This document shows positions 1-12,177 of a DNA stretch of 64,000 bases, one piece after another. The notes beneath the pieces are model-generated. The model searched no databases. It saw only the letters and a list, made by a program, of their open reading frames with translations, and was not told the DNA's origin. Position numbers and translations under genes: made by a program. This stretch comes from Meghimatium bilineatum (Eukaryota > Mollusca > Gastropoda > Stylommatophora > Philomycidae): the NCBI GenBank assembly GCA_034231615.1, contig CM067311.1, forward strand, positions 22,696,173 to 22,760,172. The letters run 5' to 3'. Position 1 is the stretch's first letter, and every line of letters starts with the position of its first letter.

Positions 1-470
1 ACCTAGGTGCATACACACCCAGAAGAGATACAGTCACAAATACAGCAGTTCTTGCATATGAAGTTTATGAAGGTTTTCCGAATAAACAAAAATCTGCAGT
101 TGCAGCGATAGACCTGGAAGATGCATACAATAGAGTTAGTTACACCCATCTTATCGACATGCTAAGGGAACAAGATATTCATCCCTGGATCATACGCTGG
201 ATAGAAAATGTGATAATCTGTAGAAAAGTCGCTCTGAGTTGTGGATCCTGGACGTCTGAGATCAGAAAATAGCACCTGGTCTGCTACAAGGATCTCCTCT
301 GCCCCCAGTACTGTTTAATGTGTATACATTGAGAATTGCTCAATTGCAAGCCTCCAGCAATTGTAGAGCTCTAACATACGCTGTTGATATCCTACTATAC
401 AACATGGGCAGGAACAGAAAATATCGCTGACAGTGTACAGAATGGACTAGATCAATTGTCGATATTGTTT
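1..470 (+). pseudogene. LINE reverse transcriptase fragment, I-type
   Basis: Reading from base 3 gives the palm part of a non-LTR reverse transcriptase, including the motif AAIDLEDAYNRV. A frame change near base 270 is followed by the block QGSPLPPVLFNVYT. The catalytic YADD box reads YAVD, so the first aspartate of the pair is lost. The fragment also carries an in-frame stop, is cut by the window edge, and fades out near 470. It belongs to the same family as the element at 3.2-5.95 kb, which shows the closely similar AAIDMEDAYNRV. It is a dead relic; the family call rests on motif memory. Confidence 0.8.
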
Positions 471-589
471 GTATGTTTTCTTGTGTGCATACCATTACCC
501 ATTAGTTTTAGTTATAGTCTGTCATGTCTGATTGAAGCGATTATATAAACCTGTGTTTTACGTAAGTACAATTGTTGTTACGTTTCACG

Positions 590-1000
590 CAGTTACCTTG
601 TATTGATTGTCGTAACAATTGTTAACGATAGGAATGACAACGACAGCAGAAGACAAACGTAAACTTGTGACAGCTGAAATGGCATGCTTATGCAGAATCC
701 TAGGAATATCGCTAAGAGACAGCGTGAGGAATGAGGACATTAGACAAAGAACCGACACCACCCCAATCTTGTAATATATTAAGAGACAACAGATCAAATG
801 GTTTTCACACATCAGCAGACTACCACCAGACAGCATAACACTGCAAACTATGCTACACAGATACAGTGAAGGCAAACCTAGAGGCAGACCACGAAAACGA
901 TTGACCACCGAAACAAAAGAGGCGACAAATTCCACAATATACTCAGCACAGAAAACTCGTATTTCCCTGATACTGAAAAGCAACACAGAGTATAGCGTAT
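590..1000 (+). pseudogene. LINE 3' coding end (family B)
   Basis: The translation contains the C-terminal signature of a LINE polyprotein: RNEDIRQR, then QIKWFSHISRLPPDS, then PRGRPRKR. An in-frame stop lies just before the QIKWF block. The same signature recurs at 2.44-2.64, 43.2 and 62.7 kb, so I group these as family B. Only the segment downstream of the reverse transcriptase is present. The fragment is 5' truncated, which is normal for LINE copies. No function is left. Confidence 0.7.
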
Positions 1001-1199
1001 AGATAGATAGGAATGACATGAATGAAAATCCTCTATCAAATAAAACAGCAAGAGACTATTTCTATATAATATTTCTATATAGAGACCATATATATAATAT
1101 ATGGAGAGATTATTTCCGAGAACTATACAATCCAAATATCACAACAGATTACATATAACACAGTATATATATATATATATAACAGAGTATGTATTACAC

Positions 1200-2760
1200 A
1201 ACAGCTAATATAACAAACCCAAATAACAAGGAGCTTGATATTCTATACAAGGAAATAGAAGAAATCCTAAAACATAGCCCGATAAATAAATCTCCAGCAG
1301 GAGATGGTATATCAAACGAGGCAATAAGAGCATGTTGAAAAACGGGGGTCCAATGATTGGTAATGCAAAATAAGTTAAACAGTAATTGGCAAGATTATTT
1401 GGCATAACATAGGTAGAGAGAAAAGTTCCAGTAGAATGGCAAAAGTCAATAATTGTTCCTCTATGGAAACACAAAGGGGAAAAAAGGATTGTGAATCATA
1501 CAGAGGTATATAGGAAAAATATACGCAAAGATCTTAAAGCAAAAGAATACGACACCAAATAAGACCCCACTTGAGCCCTATTCAATTTGGTTTTAGAAAT
1601 GTGGCTAGCTGTACCGACGCACTATTCACACTAAGACAACTGAGTGAAAAAGCTATTGAATACAATCAAGATATCAACACTATATTTATAGACCAGGAAA
1701 AGGCATTCAATAGAGTAGATAAGAATATTCTCTAGGAAACTTTAGAGAAGTACAGCATCACTGGTCAGCTATTATACAACATAAAAGAACTATACTAAAA
1801 TTGCATAAGTACAGTGAGAACTGCATACCAAAACATTTAAAACTAAATCAGAGATCAGACAGCGATGCCTGCTTTCCCCTCTACTTTTTAATATCTATAT
1901 GGATGGAATAACGAAAGTAACTATTATTCTTTAAGAGGAAAATACTATAAATGCAGACAATTCAGTAGATAAAAAAGCAAGTGAAATCAATTAACTCCTG
2001 TTCGCTGACGATCAAAGCCTAATATGCAAAGACGTAGAAAACATTAAAATTCACATAAATGCACTATCAACAACTTTTAAAAAGTATAACATGAAAATCA
2101 ACATACAAAAAAACGAAAATCATGAAAATCAACAAGTCATGAACAACAATAGATATTACATTAGACGATTCATCGGTGAAACAAACAGAAGAATTCATAT
2201 ATCTAGGAAGTGGTTTTTTTTTCATCAGAAAATGGAAAACTATACAGAGAAATAGAATCAAGATGTCAGAAAGGAAAAGCAGTGACATATCAACTTTCAA
2301 TATTACTCCTGCATCAAAAGATCAATTTGGACCTAAAGAGACAGATAATATCTACAATTTTCCTACCAACACTTTGTTACCAGTGTCAAACAGTAACAAG
2401 CTCGCAGCAGAGAAAAATCATCACAAGTGAGATGAAGTGTTTAAGAAAAGCAAATATGGTCACCAAACTAGACAGAATAAGAAACGAAGATATTAGAAAA
2501 AGAGTAGGAATCATGCATTGTAGCGAATATATAGGACGTCAGCAGATAAAGTGGTTTGGTCACCTAGTGAGTATGGTCCCAAGCCAAATACCAATGAGCT
2601 CATAACAAATGATCATCTGGATACAGAGCCAAGGGAAGGCAGAGAAAGGGATGGATCGATAACATCACGACCACCCTCCACAAACATGACTCAGGCGTCA
2701 CATCTGGCCTTGAACAGAAACTTACAGCTTTCACCCCCTATGCTTAACGTCAACTGTTGA
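1200..2760 (+). pseudogene. Decayed LINE (family B): reverse transcriptase to C-terminus
   Basis: Scattered across three frames is a recognisable LINE reverse transcriptase. Near 1,290 it reads KSPAGDGISNEAIRA, near 1,430 VPVEWQKSIIVPLW, and from about 2,230 the thumb and C-terminal part with LPTLCYQCQ, EMKCLRK, RIRNEDIRKR and QIKWFGHL. Many stops and frame changes separate the blocks, so it is an old copy. The C-terminal part is the best preserved and serves as a reference for the other family B fragments, especially the mosaic at 60.9-63 kb. No target duplication was found. Confidence 0.75.
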
Positions 2761-3225
2761 TGCTATCAACCAGCTTCCACCTGGTGACAAACAATAGACA
2801 AGACATGAGTTTCAAAGTTTTCACATAATTAATATATGAATACTTAGGTGAAGGTAAGCTGTTATTGTTCTTTCATATGTACTTTCACAATATGATGTTC
2901 TCCGGCGAAGTCGACGATGACCATACACCTCAACTGGGATAATGATAAAGATTATGATGTCTGTGGTGTGCCCGACTGTGACTAACGAGTCCTATTAGTG
3001 TTTGGAATTGTCTACCAACCTCTGGGCATGTGTGGGAGGAGTCTGTGTAATATTGACCAGGCCTTGCTTTTTTTCTAGATCAGTGATCTAGACTCTTCTA
3101 AAGTCTTACTTTTAAAACGTTTACAGTCCCTTACTTACAACAACATTTTACTGTACTCCCTCATTCGGGCTATTATCCACGTTCTAAATGGTAAATTATA
3201 CCAGTTTATGTGCACTCATCACAAC
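2761..3225. other. Unassigned spacer
   Basis: No open frame, repeat or RNA gene that I can support. It lies between two LINE relics. Confidence 0.5.
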
Positions 3226-4795
3226 AACAAATTCAATTCTCTTCACTCCACATCTCACGTTGTTTTCCCCAGTTCTAGTCCTGCTGTAGCTTATCCTCCA
3301 CTACCTCGTCTCACTACTCCCTCAATATCTCTACCCTGCCGATATACCAAAATGTCATCAGCATAGGACATAGTTTTCCCCGGTCCTGCAATCTGACAGC
3401 TTGTAATTTGAACTGTATACATATTAAATAATACTGGGGACAGAGGTGACCCTTGTGGTAGTCCCGGGTTTATGACTGTTGGTGCCGAAGACCAACTCCC
3501 ACATTTAAGAACAACCTGTCTCTGAAAAGGTGCCGAGATAATCCACCTGAAAGTGAAAGGAATAACTTGGAGTTGCAGTATTATGGTCATCAAGAAATCC
3601 AAGTGGACTCTGTTATAAGCATCTTCCATGTCAATTGCAGCCGCCCATGTCTCCATTCGTTCGTCAAAATTTTCGAATTCATCTTGCGCAAATAAGGCGA
3701 CGTTGTGTCACGTCTGCTTACCTGGACGATAGCCTCCCACGTTTGAGGGCAGGCTGTTATTCCTCTCTAGATGCAGGGACAATTTCTATGCAACAATCTT
3801 TTCTAACAACTTGCCGATCGTATAATGCATGGTTATGAGTCTGAAACCCTGTATCATCGCATGACTCTTGCCAGGCTTGGGTAGTGGGATTAAATAACTA
3901 TGCACATCCAGTCTTCTTCTACTGTGCCAGTCGCTAGGCTCTCGTTAAACAACACTGCCAGCTCCTTAAGGTCCTCGTCTGACCTGCCTCTGAGATCGCC
4001 GTACCTAATTCGATCAGGTCCTGGAGCTGTGTTTCTTAATCTTTTCAGTGCGGCTGTAATATCTTCAAGAGTAATTGCAGTATCGCTTTCGATAACTTCG
4101 TTATTGCACATGTCTGTGACTATTTTCATGATTTCATTTTAATTCCCTAAGTTCCTCTGACCAATTTGTGCCTTATAATGAGACAACAGTTCTGCACCCT
4201 TATTCTCATATGTCTTCTGCCATACCAAGTCTGTGCTTTGGAAATTGTGGATTGTTATACGCTTTCTTGGGTCGTTCATTGATTTATGCAGGCGCCAGAA
4301 CAGTTTTAGCGACTTTTCATTTGCAACCTCATAACAAATGTCTTCCCATTTTTTGTCTTTTGCAGATTTGGCGATATCTTTAAAATATTGAACCCTGTCG
4401 TCTTTGGTCTGTTTTAATTGTAGAACAAGATCTGGTTGTGCTGTCACTTTTTTTCTAGCTTTTTGCCACTCTGCAACTGCGCTGCGTTTACACTTCCATG
4501 AACATTGAACCTCATCATTCCACCTGGGGGGGGGGGGGTTGATTCCAATTCCAATTCTTGTCCTTTCTAATTCTGCTTGCGATGGACGACCCTGTGCGAT
4601 CATGCTGGAAGGACTTAACATTAGCTGTCTGTTGTTTACTTTGTCCTTTGTCCACCAACAAGACACATGGTAATTGGTCGCTGCCATGATGCCCCAGCAC
4701 ATCCCATCTACATCTGGGTGCAATATCAGCTGTCACTAAGTCCAAATCAATTGCAAAGATTTCAAAGATCATGTTGACCACATCATTGTAAAGGC
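3226..4795 (-). pseudogene. Inverted 5' segment of an I-type LINE (endonuclease end, linker, reverse transcriptase)
   Basis: On the minus strand, reading down from 4,795, come the end of an APE-like endonuclease (CRWDVLGHHGSDQLP), the linker, the fingers block GPDRIRYGDL, then AAIDMEDAYNRV, GLPQGSPLSPVLFNMYT and the catalytic MSYADDILVY near 3,360. Several frame changes and stops break it. The next part of the same protein is on the plus strand directly to the right (4,796-5,950). About 60 residues between the two parts are missing. This order, an inverted 5' part followed by a forward 3' part with a small loss, is what twin-primed LINE insertion produces. Confidence 0.8.
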
Positions 4796-5950
4796 TTATA
4801 AAGGTCTTGCGGCGATGAAAATTATAGCTGCTGCTCAAAGTGAACAGAGGCTGCTATTTCTGCTGTATCAGGGAATGGTGGTGGCGGTGGTACTGTACGC
4901 ACTGTCGATTCTAACACTGAGTTAAAACTCAGCTCAAACAGAAAGTTTGGATAGAATCCAGAATGAAGCAATGCGAATCATTTTGGGGTGTACGAGAGAT
5001 ACGTCGGCACGAGCTATGCGATACTTACTGGATTGTCCAACTGCAGAGCAAAGAATACAAATCTGCAGGGCGCGAGACAACATACAAATCACCGCTGATA
5101 AAGAACATCCTCTACACCCTGAAATTCTCAAAGTGAAAGGCAGTCGACTTAAGAGAGGAAAGTCGTGGATGGGGCGCGCAGAAGATATTATACAGAGTGT
5201 GTGCAGATTAGAGGATGTGCTACCTGGTTCTGAATGGAGTCGTGCGCACTTAGATTGTCCGACAGCATTCAAAGTAATAATAACGCTCAGTAGAGAATGC
5301 AGGGAATGGTGTCCGACAGTGGTGGTGTCGGAGGTACTCACTCTAATCGGTGAAAATTCCAGGGAAAGTGATATGATTATATATAGAGATGGGTCGGTTG
5401 AGAGACACATCAGAAGTGCCTGAGCCTACACGGCTCAAAGGTTGGGAGAAAGCATCAGAGATGAAAGTGGTGCTTTCGCTCAGACGACAAGCAGCATGAC
5501 AATGGAGGTTTTGGCAGTAACCAAACCTTTGCAATGGGTGTGCTCACAGACTATCTGCGAGCATGACTGCATACTCAGTAACTCGATGAGCATGATTGTA
5601 AAAGTTCAGGCGGGATACATTTGGGAACAGTGGCTGGATGCAGTGAAGAATTCCTGTATGCGTAAAGTGACTTTCATTTTTGTGCCGGGACATGCTGGAC
5701 TCCGGGGTAATGAGAGAGCAGATAGGTTTGCCGCACACGCTGTTACTACGGCTGTTGATGGAGCGATGGATCGGGCAGACATTTCGAACGCTCTACGGGA
5801 AAACGCACGAGCAAATGACTGTATAAGCGATGATCACTCTTGTTCCATGACTAGAATAAAGGAATCTTTAAAAAAGAAATCTCAATCCCTTTCACACAAA
5901 TTGTCTCAGAAATGTTATGAACATCAGATGGCAAGAGAAGATTCTAGATA
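4796..5950 (+). pseudogene. 3' segment of the same I-type LINE: thumb and RNase H
   Basis: From about 4,806 the plus strand encodes the RT thumb (EQRLLFLLYQ, RIQNEAMRIILG) and then an RNase H domain. The domain shows MIIYRDGSV (family YTDGSV, so the first catalytic motif is changed), SSMTMEVLAV with its glutamate, and FVPGHAGLRGNERADR near the end. A stop follows the first RNase H motif and the frame resumes at 5,442. The DSM motif (SNSMSM) has lost its aspartate. The RNase H is typical of I-clade LINEs, where it helps remove template RNA. This copy is inactive. Confidence 0.8.
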
Positions 5951-6437
5951 ACACTGTCCTTGACAGATCTGGTATATTGACACTATCCTGGTGCAGACAC
6001 AGATTCGCTAGGCAGGTCTTTTGGTACGTATGCCAAGCAATCACCTGCCAATGATCTATATAGTGACCTGGAGAAGGGTAGGAAATGACTAAAAGAAGCG
6101 CTAAAATGCCTCGTTAAAGACCTTACTGGAAGCCTTTGGAATAGACCAAGATACACGGGAAGAACTTGCACCAAATAGATTAACATGGCGCTCTACAGTA
6201 AAAAAAGTCGCATATCTTATGAAAAGAGAATAAATGCAGCAGCTCAACGACGGAAAGTAGCTAGAAAGTCACGGATAGACCACACTCGGTCTACAGTCGT
6301 CATTCGATGCCCGAACTGTCCAAGGACATTTACAGCTCGAGTAGGGTTTATAGTCATCTATGAACTATTAGGCACCAGCAAAATTCGAACTGAATTTTCA
6401 AAAGTGCATGTAACAAATGGTCATCATCACTTGTGAT
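5951..6437 (+). pseudogene. LINE 3' end, RTE-type (family E) with terminal Cys motif
   Basis: The segment reads AGLLVRMPSNHLP, then ELAPNRLTWRSTVKK, then CPNCPRTFTARVGFI. The last is the single zinc-finger-like tail usual at the end of this LINE family (family form CPHCQRTFRAQIGL...H..TH). Frame changes separate the blocks and the final histidine pair is not in register. The same tail is present on the minus strand at 21.05-21.12 kb. It abuts the RNase H LINE, so it is either a separate short insertion or the target that LINE landed in. Confidence 0.7.
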
Positions 6438-6449
6438 GGACGAACATAC

Positions 6450-6662
6450 ACACATTTTTGCTGCAATACATGTGCCTTTCCGTCTTACATATCCGGGCTT
6501 CAACATGGCGTCTGGGTCAGTTTGACAATATAGGGCCTATAGGATGGAACATCCAGCACCACTCCATAACCTCTTTAGTCGTTCCTTGCGACATACCTGT
6601 AGGTTATGTATGATATGCCTGTGTTGATATTCCTTGCTCCCCTTTCAGACTATAACAACACA
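6450..6662 (-). mobile_element. SINE-L copy, 3' truncated
   Basis: On the minus strand this matches the SINE at 60,230-60,910 and 43,467-43,700. All share a head (CTGAAAGGGGAGCAA here), the core around ATGTCGCAAGGAACGAC (GTCGTAAGAGGCGAC at 60.7 kb), and a middle part ending in TATTGCAGCA. The 3' part with the (GAA)n tail is absent. Similarity is roughly 70-75% by eye, so it is an old copy. Confidence 0.6.
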
Positions 6663-6676
6663 CGGGTGTGAACACA

Positions 6677-7990
<1,314 letters not shown>

Positions 7991-8945
7991 AGACATGTGG
8001 TTCCATAGAAGAATGATAAGTGCAACATTGACAGCAAGAAAGAATAACGAAGAGGTACTGGAAGAGTTGAATGCGAGACGGAGGTTACTTAATAACATCA
8101 GAAAGAGACAATCTTTGTTTTTGCGCAGAGAGGTCTGTAGAACATAGCTAAGACAGGCAAGAGAGGTCTGTAGAACATAGCTAAGACATGCAAGAGAGGT
8201 CTGTAGAAAATAGCTAAGACAGGCAAGAGAGGTCTGTAGAACATAGCTAAGACATGCAAGAGAGGTCTGTAGAAAATAGCTAAGACAGGCAAGAGAGGTC
8301 TGTAGAACATAGCTAAGACAGGAAAGAGAGGTCTGTAGAACATAGCTAAGACAGGCAAGAGAGGTCTGTAGAACATAGCTAAGACAGGCAAGAGAGGTCT
8401 GTAGAACATAGCTAAGACAGGCAAGAGAGGTCTGTAGAACAAGCTAAGACAGACAGGAGAGGTCTGTAGAACATAGCTAAGACATGCAAGAGAGGTCTGT
8501 AGAAAATAGCTAAGACAGGCAAGAGAGGTCTGTAGAACATAGCTAAGACAGGCAAGAGAGGTCGGTAGAACATAGCTAAGACAAGCAAGAGAGATCTGTA
8601 GAACATAGCTAAGACAGGCAAGAGAGATATGTAGAACATAGCTAAGACAGGCAAGAGAAGTCTGTAGAACATAGCTAAGACAGACAAGAGAGGTCTGTAG
8701 AACATAGCTAAGACAGGCAAGAGAGGTCTGTAGAACATAGCTAAGACAAGCAAGAGAGATCTGTAGAACATAGCTAAGACAGGCAAGAGAGATCTGTAGA
8801 ACATAGTTAAGACAGGCAAGAGAGATCTGTAGAACATAGCTAAGAGAGGTCGAGAATGACACCGTGAGAAAATATGAAATAGTAGAATGGCAACGAATCA
8901 ATAAAAGATATGATATAAGATCCCGGAGATAGGGAAATAGAGAAA
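7991..8945 (+). pseudogene. LINE (family C) C-terminal fragment split by a minisatellite
   Basis: Bases 7,993-8,130 read MWFHRRMISATLTARK, NNEEVLEELNAR and NIRKRQSLF. This matches the family C block that at 49.0-49.14 kb reads NIRKRQSIFYF. Where the family continues with its next 50-70 residues, this copy has a 33-bp tandem array (8,128-8,845). After the array a weak match resumes (GDRE-like end near 8,930). It is a relic in which a tandem array expanded inside or at the edge of a LINE reading frame. Confidence 0.6.
8128..8845. repeat. 33-bp minisatellite, about 21-22 copies
   Basis: The unit starts GAGAGGTCTGTAGAACATAG and continues with CTAAGACAGGCAA. Single-base variants (GGTCTG/GATCTG, CAGGCAA/CATGCAA, AACATAG/AAAATAG) recur along the array, and one copy near 8,440 is shorter. 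Because 33 is a multiple of three, both long open frames across it are repeat artefacts. Confidence 0.95.
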
Positions 8946-9048
8946 GACAAGTGCATATGTGGGGGGGGGGGGAGGGGGAAGTAACATCTGATATTTTACA
9001 TGCCAGAGTATTAAACTATTTTACGTCACTGCATAATTTCAATCCAAC

Positions 9049-9415
9049 TATTCTTGTGCTTGTAAAATGTGCATTTATTCTTGTGCTTGTAAAATGTGCA
9101 TTTATTCTTGTGCTTGTAAAATGTGCATTTATTCTTGTGCTTGTAAAATGTGCATTTATTCTTGTGCTTGTAAAATGTGCATTTATTCTTGTGCTTGTAA
9201 AATGTGCATTTATTCTTGTGCTTGTAAAATGTGCATTTATTCTTGTGCTTGTAAAATGTGCATTTATTCTTGTGCTTGTAAAATGTGCATTTATACTTGT
9301 GCTTGTAAAATGTGCATTTATACTTGTGCTTGTAAAATGTGCATTTATTCTTGTGCTTGTAAAATGTGCATTTATTCTTGTGCTTGTAAAATGTGCATTT
9401 ATTCCTGTGCTTGTT
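9049..9415. repeat. 27-bp minisatellite, about 13.6 copies
   Basis: The unit is TTATTCTTGTGCTTGTAAAA plus TGTGCAT. Copies are nearly identical: two adjacent units have TATACTTG and the last has TATTCCTG. The near identity indicates recent expansion. The long open frames across it are products of the multiple-of-three period. Confidence 0.97.
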
Positions 9416-9780
9416 GTGGTTAAGTATAAATAAATAATATAAGTCTAGCTATCTATTATCTTTTATCTGTTTTTGCAGTAAAGCATCGTTCCTCTGTATC
9501 TTGCTGTTTCCTTTTACATGTTGTATGCTCTTGTCGCTAGCCAATAAGGGATCATTTTCATTAAGTGATCAAACCATTTTTAATTTGATTTTTCAATATG
9601 TACCAGCAGTCATTAACAAACGCGCCACTGTGTTTTAAGCGTAGCAGTGTTTTTTGTGTGCTGAAAATTTAAAATACACAAAACAAGTAAATTTACAAAT
9701 CTGATTCATTTACGGACCCAAATGTGTATTTTTTTTTATAAAGTGAGCAAATTCAGGACCGAACATAAGCAGATCCACAC
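9416..9780. other. Unassigned spacer
   Basis: AT-rich; no coding, RNA or repeat signal that I can support. Confidence 0.5.
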
Positions 9781-10085
9781 TAAAGTTTAAAAAAAAAAAA
9801 CACGAATGCTGGGACGTCTTGATTCTTGATTAGAAACTATCATCACAGTACAAATACTTGGGCGTCTCTTTTGCAAGCCAACGGAGTGAAGTCTCCTTCG
9901 CACTGTGCTTGCGCTGGCAAGTCTCCTAGTACCGGGTATAAGAACTGCTGAGTTGCTGTTAAGAAACGATAGTGCGGATGTATCAATTCAATTTGGCGAT
10001 CTTGGGCTACCGTTGTTACACGTGGTTGGCCAGGCATTGGACGGTCATTTGTTGTAGCTGTAGCCAGAAATTCAGCCTCACTATA
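9781..10085 (-). pseudogene. Tc1-like transposase fragment, N-terminal DNA-binding part
   Basis: The minus strand reads NDRPMPGQPRVTTVAQDR, then FLTAT. This is the linker between the two helix-turn-helix halves of Tc1-type transposases (family form GRPRVTT..QDR.I...HLR.RF.TA). After a frame change it continues as the second half (GDLPAQAQCEGDF, family R.S..TVRRRL). The DDE catalytic domain is not present here. A catalytic-domain fragment of the same superfamily lies at 26.2-26.6 kb but need not be from the same copy. Confidence 0.65.
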
Positions 10086-10475
10086 GTGGAATCGTCCAGC
10101 TCTGTGACAAAGTGGTACAGAGCGCGTCTGTGACGGTCAAGGTTCCGAGTTCGATCACGCCACATGCTTTTTGGCATCTGGACCGTTCAGAAAGCAATGG
10201 CAAACTACTGAACGTATTTATATTGCCTAGAAAATCAGTACAGCCAAAAAATGCTGGTTTGATGGCTACGTCCTGAATAGAATACGCTACCATTTTTTTC
10301 ATAGTGGAATAGTCTGGAAACAAAACTTTATTAATAAAACGGCGAAACAACACATTTCCAATCTCTGGCCTACATTCTGCTGGCATTCTAGTAGGACCAT
10401 TTCCCTGCTACAAAGAGAAATCCCGCGGAAGTTTAAGAATGAACACTAACGAAGAAGAAGAAAAATGTCTGGCAA
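10086..10475 (+). mobile_element. tRNA-like SINE with (GAA)n tail
   Basis: The head resembles a tRNA: ACAAAGTGGTACAGAGCG at the A-box position and GAGTTCGATCAC at the B-box position, about 45 bases apart. The last 140 bases (10,330-10,475) match the body and tail of the short SINE at 27,051-27,209 and end in a GAA repeat. It may be a composite of two SINE parts or a longer subfamily. No target duplication was found. Confidence 0.5.
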
Positions 10476-10868
10476 CTTCTATGGTCACCATACCACTCCT
10501 CGACATAGCAACAGCCCGCCATCGTTCTTGTGACGAAAATTAAAGCATCGAAAACACAAAATGCGATACAAGTTCCGGTGTTGGATAACAACTCGAAACT
10601 GGAAATGTCGGCTGGACTAACACAGGACAAATATCAAAATGAACAGAAATAGGTATACGTGTTATCAAAATAAAACGATAAGGCAACCTTACAACGAGAA
10701 ATAGTGACGGACAATATCTCGACTAAAAAGTCTTCATCAGGACAAACCTTCTGTTTGGAATTCAGGTGAACCAACCAAACGACGCGGAAACCCGTAATGG
10801 ATCCACTCCGGATCCAAACGTGCCTCGCGAAGCCACACGGCGTGACCGCTCACCAATGCACCAACCCA
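10476..10868. other. Unassigned; contains a hammerhead-like core on the minus strand
   Basis: No coding signal. On the minus strand at 10,708-10,748 the sequence reads CTGATGA, then a possible 4-bp stem (GACT/AGTC) and GAGA. This resembles the core of a hammerhead ribozyme, with one departure from the GAAA consensus. It lies downstream of the Penelope-like reverse transcriptase in the same orientation. Confidence 0.3.
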
Positions 10869-11225
10869 AAGTGGCGAGTCGCTGTAACCCCAAACCCCTG
10901 ATGACGACCCAAGCCGAACCGTCACAAAGCAATGCAGTTGTGTACAGCGAAGGTACGAGAAGAAAATGGGGAGCAACAGGGAAGAAGAAGAGCAGCTGGG
11001 TGAAATATGGTAGGTGGCTTTTTGCTGATGCCAGTTGGGTTTCAGAGTACCTAGACTAAGAATCAGTCTATTCTCTAAAGAGAAGCGTTGACGGTCACCA
11101 GAATAACAGGAGACCAAGCCATGACCTGAATGTGCAGTGCACCACGGGGAAAATTGCTGTTAAACTGGAGAGCCACCGGAGAGGAATCACGGTTGCAGAT
11201 ATCACGATATGTTCGGCGAACCTAG
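10869..11225 (+). repeat. Dispersed repeat R1, forward copy
   Basis: About 357 bp matching, in inverse orientation, two blocks further right: 14,169-14,352 and 11,990-12,171. Shared landmarks are GCGAGTCGC...TAACCC, CCCTGATGACG, CTGTGTACAGCGAA, then CCTAGACT, AATCAGTCTATTCTCTAA and AGAAGCGTTG. This copy is contiguous, so it shows the arrangement before the 2-kb insertion in the other copy. Confidence 0.8.
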
Positions 11226-11249
11226 TGAGAGTGCACCAGATTGTCACGT

Positions 11250-11735
11250 AAGCTCCTGTCCCTGCACAATGGGCAGGGGAAGGCATGTTCTGGAAAGCAA
11301 CAGAGGGGTAGGAAATGATAGAAGTGAATTAGATAGACAGAAGTTGCTGACGAATAAGGTGAAGGCGGAAAGGTCATCGATAGGCATGTTTGTGAGCCCA
11401 AAACCATCGTCAATGTAGCGGCGGTAGAACTGGGTCATCAGTCCTGGAAGCTGGAGAACATAAGTTGTTCATGATGGCATATAAACAGGCAAGCATAGAC
11501 GGGACGCATTTTGGTGCCCATGACTATACCGCTGATGGAGGAAGCCATCAAACGTAAAGGAGTTCTAGGTTGGGACAACTTCAGCCAAGCGGATCATAGT
11601 AGAGGTGGCAATGGAAGGATGAGGGTGCCGATCAAGGAAGAACATAAGGGCGATGATGCCTTCGTTATGTGGAATAGAAGTATAAAGGGAGACAACATCA
11701 ATGAGAAGAGATGATAATGCACCCCCTCACTAAAG
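11250..11735 (-). pseudogene. Penelope-like element reverse transcriptase fragment
   Basis: The minus strand encodes a reverse transcriptase of the Penelope-like type. It begins LLIDVVSLYTSIPHNEG, continues NSFTFDG, and has the catalytic box FYRRYIDDGFG, followed by a typical post-catalytic stretch (MPIDDLSAF). The order and spacing fit Penelope-like elements rather than LINEs (no YADD, and SLYTSIPH ahead of the core). It is broken and short. The GIY-YIG endonuclease of canonical members was not found. It lies between oppositely oriented copies of repeat R1, and inverted terminal repeats are known in this class. Confidence 0.7.
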
Positions 11736-12177
11736 CTGTTTCGTAGAGACAGGAACTTACGTGGCACCCGTGTGCACTCTCACCTACGCCCTGCTGGGCG
11801 TCCTCTTGACACTTCCCCCAGTCCCACTGTCCATGTTTCACGCCACACGTCTTTCTCTCCTAATTCATAGAATTTCCTACGTTAGTGTTTCACATTAAGC
11901 CCCCCTTCCCTGTATCTCTAAAAGCGTCGTGTATGCGATTACTCGCAAATATACAAGCTGATGTACATCGATGAAATGGGTAGAGTTCTATCCGCTAGGT
12001 TCGTAGAACATTTGGTGACATCCGCAACCCTGACTCCTCTCGGGTGGCTCACCACTTCAACAGTAACTCTCACCGTAGTGCACTTGACATTCAAGTATCT
12101 GGCGTGGTCTCCAGCCGTTCTGGTAACCGGCAACGCTTCTCGTTAGAGAATAGACTGATTCATAGTCTAGGTACTCT

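Noticed and set aside
4515-4838. Separate host gene on the minus strand (107-codon frame)
   Set aside because: Its text matches the end of a LINE endonuclease and belongs to the inverted LINE segment.
8098-8901. Two long overlapping open frames on the minus strand (267 and 141 codons)
   Set aside because: They lie in the 33-bp array; periodic text in two frames is explained by the repeat period, not by coding.
8951-9433. Open frames of 160 and 118 codons with repeats such as ILVLVKCAF
   Set aside because: Product of the 27-bp minisatellite.
10737-11117. 126-codon minus-strand frame
   Set aside because: It overlaps repeat R1, and the matching part of the second R1 copy does not keep the frame.
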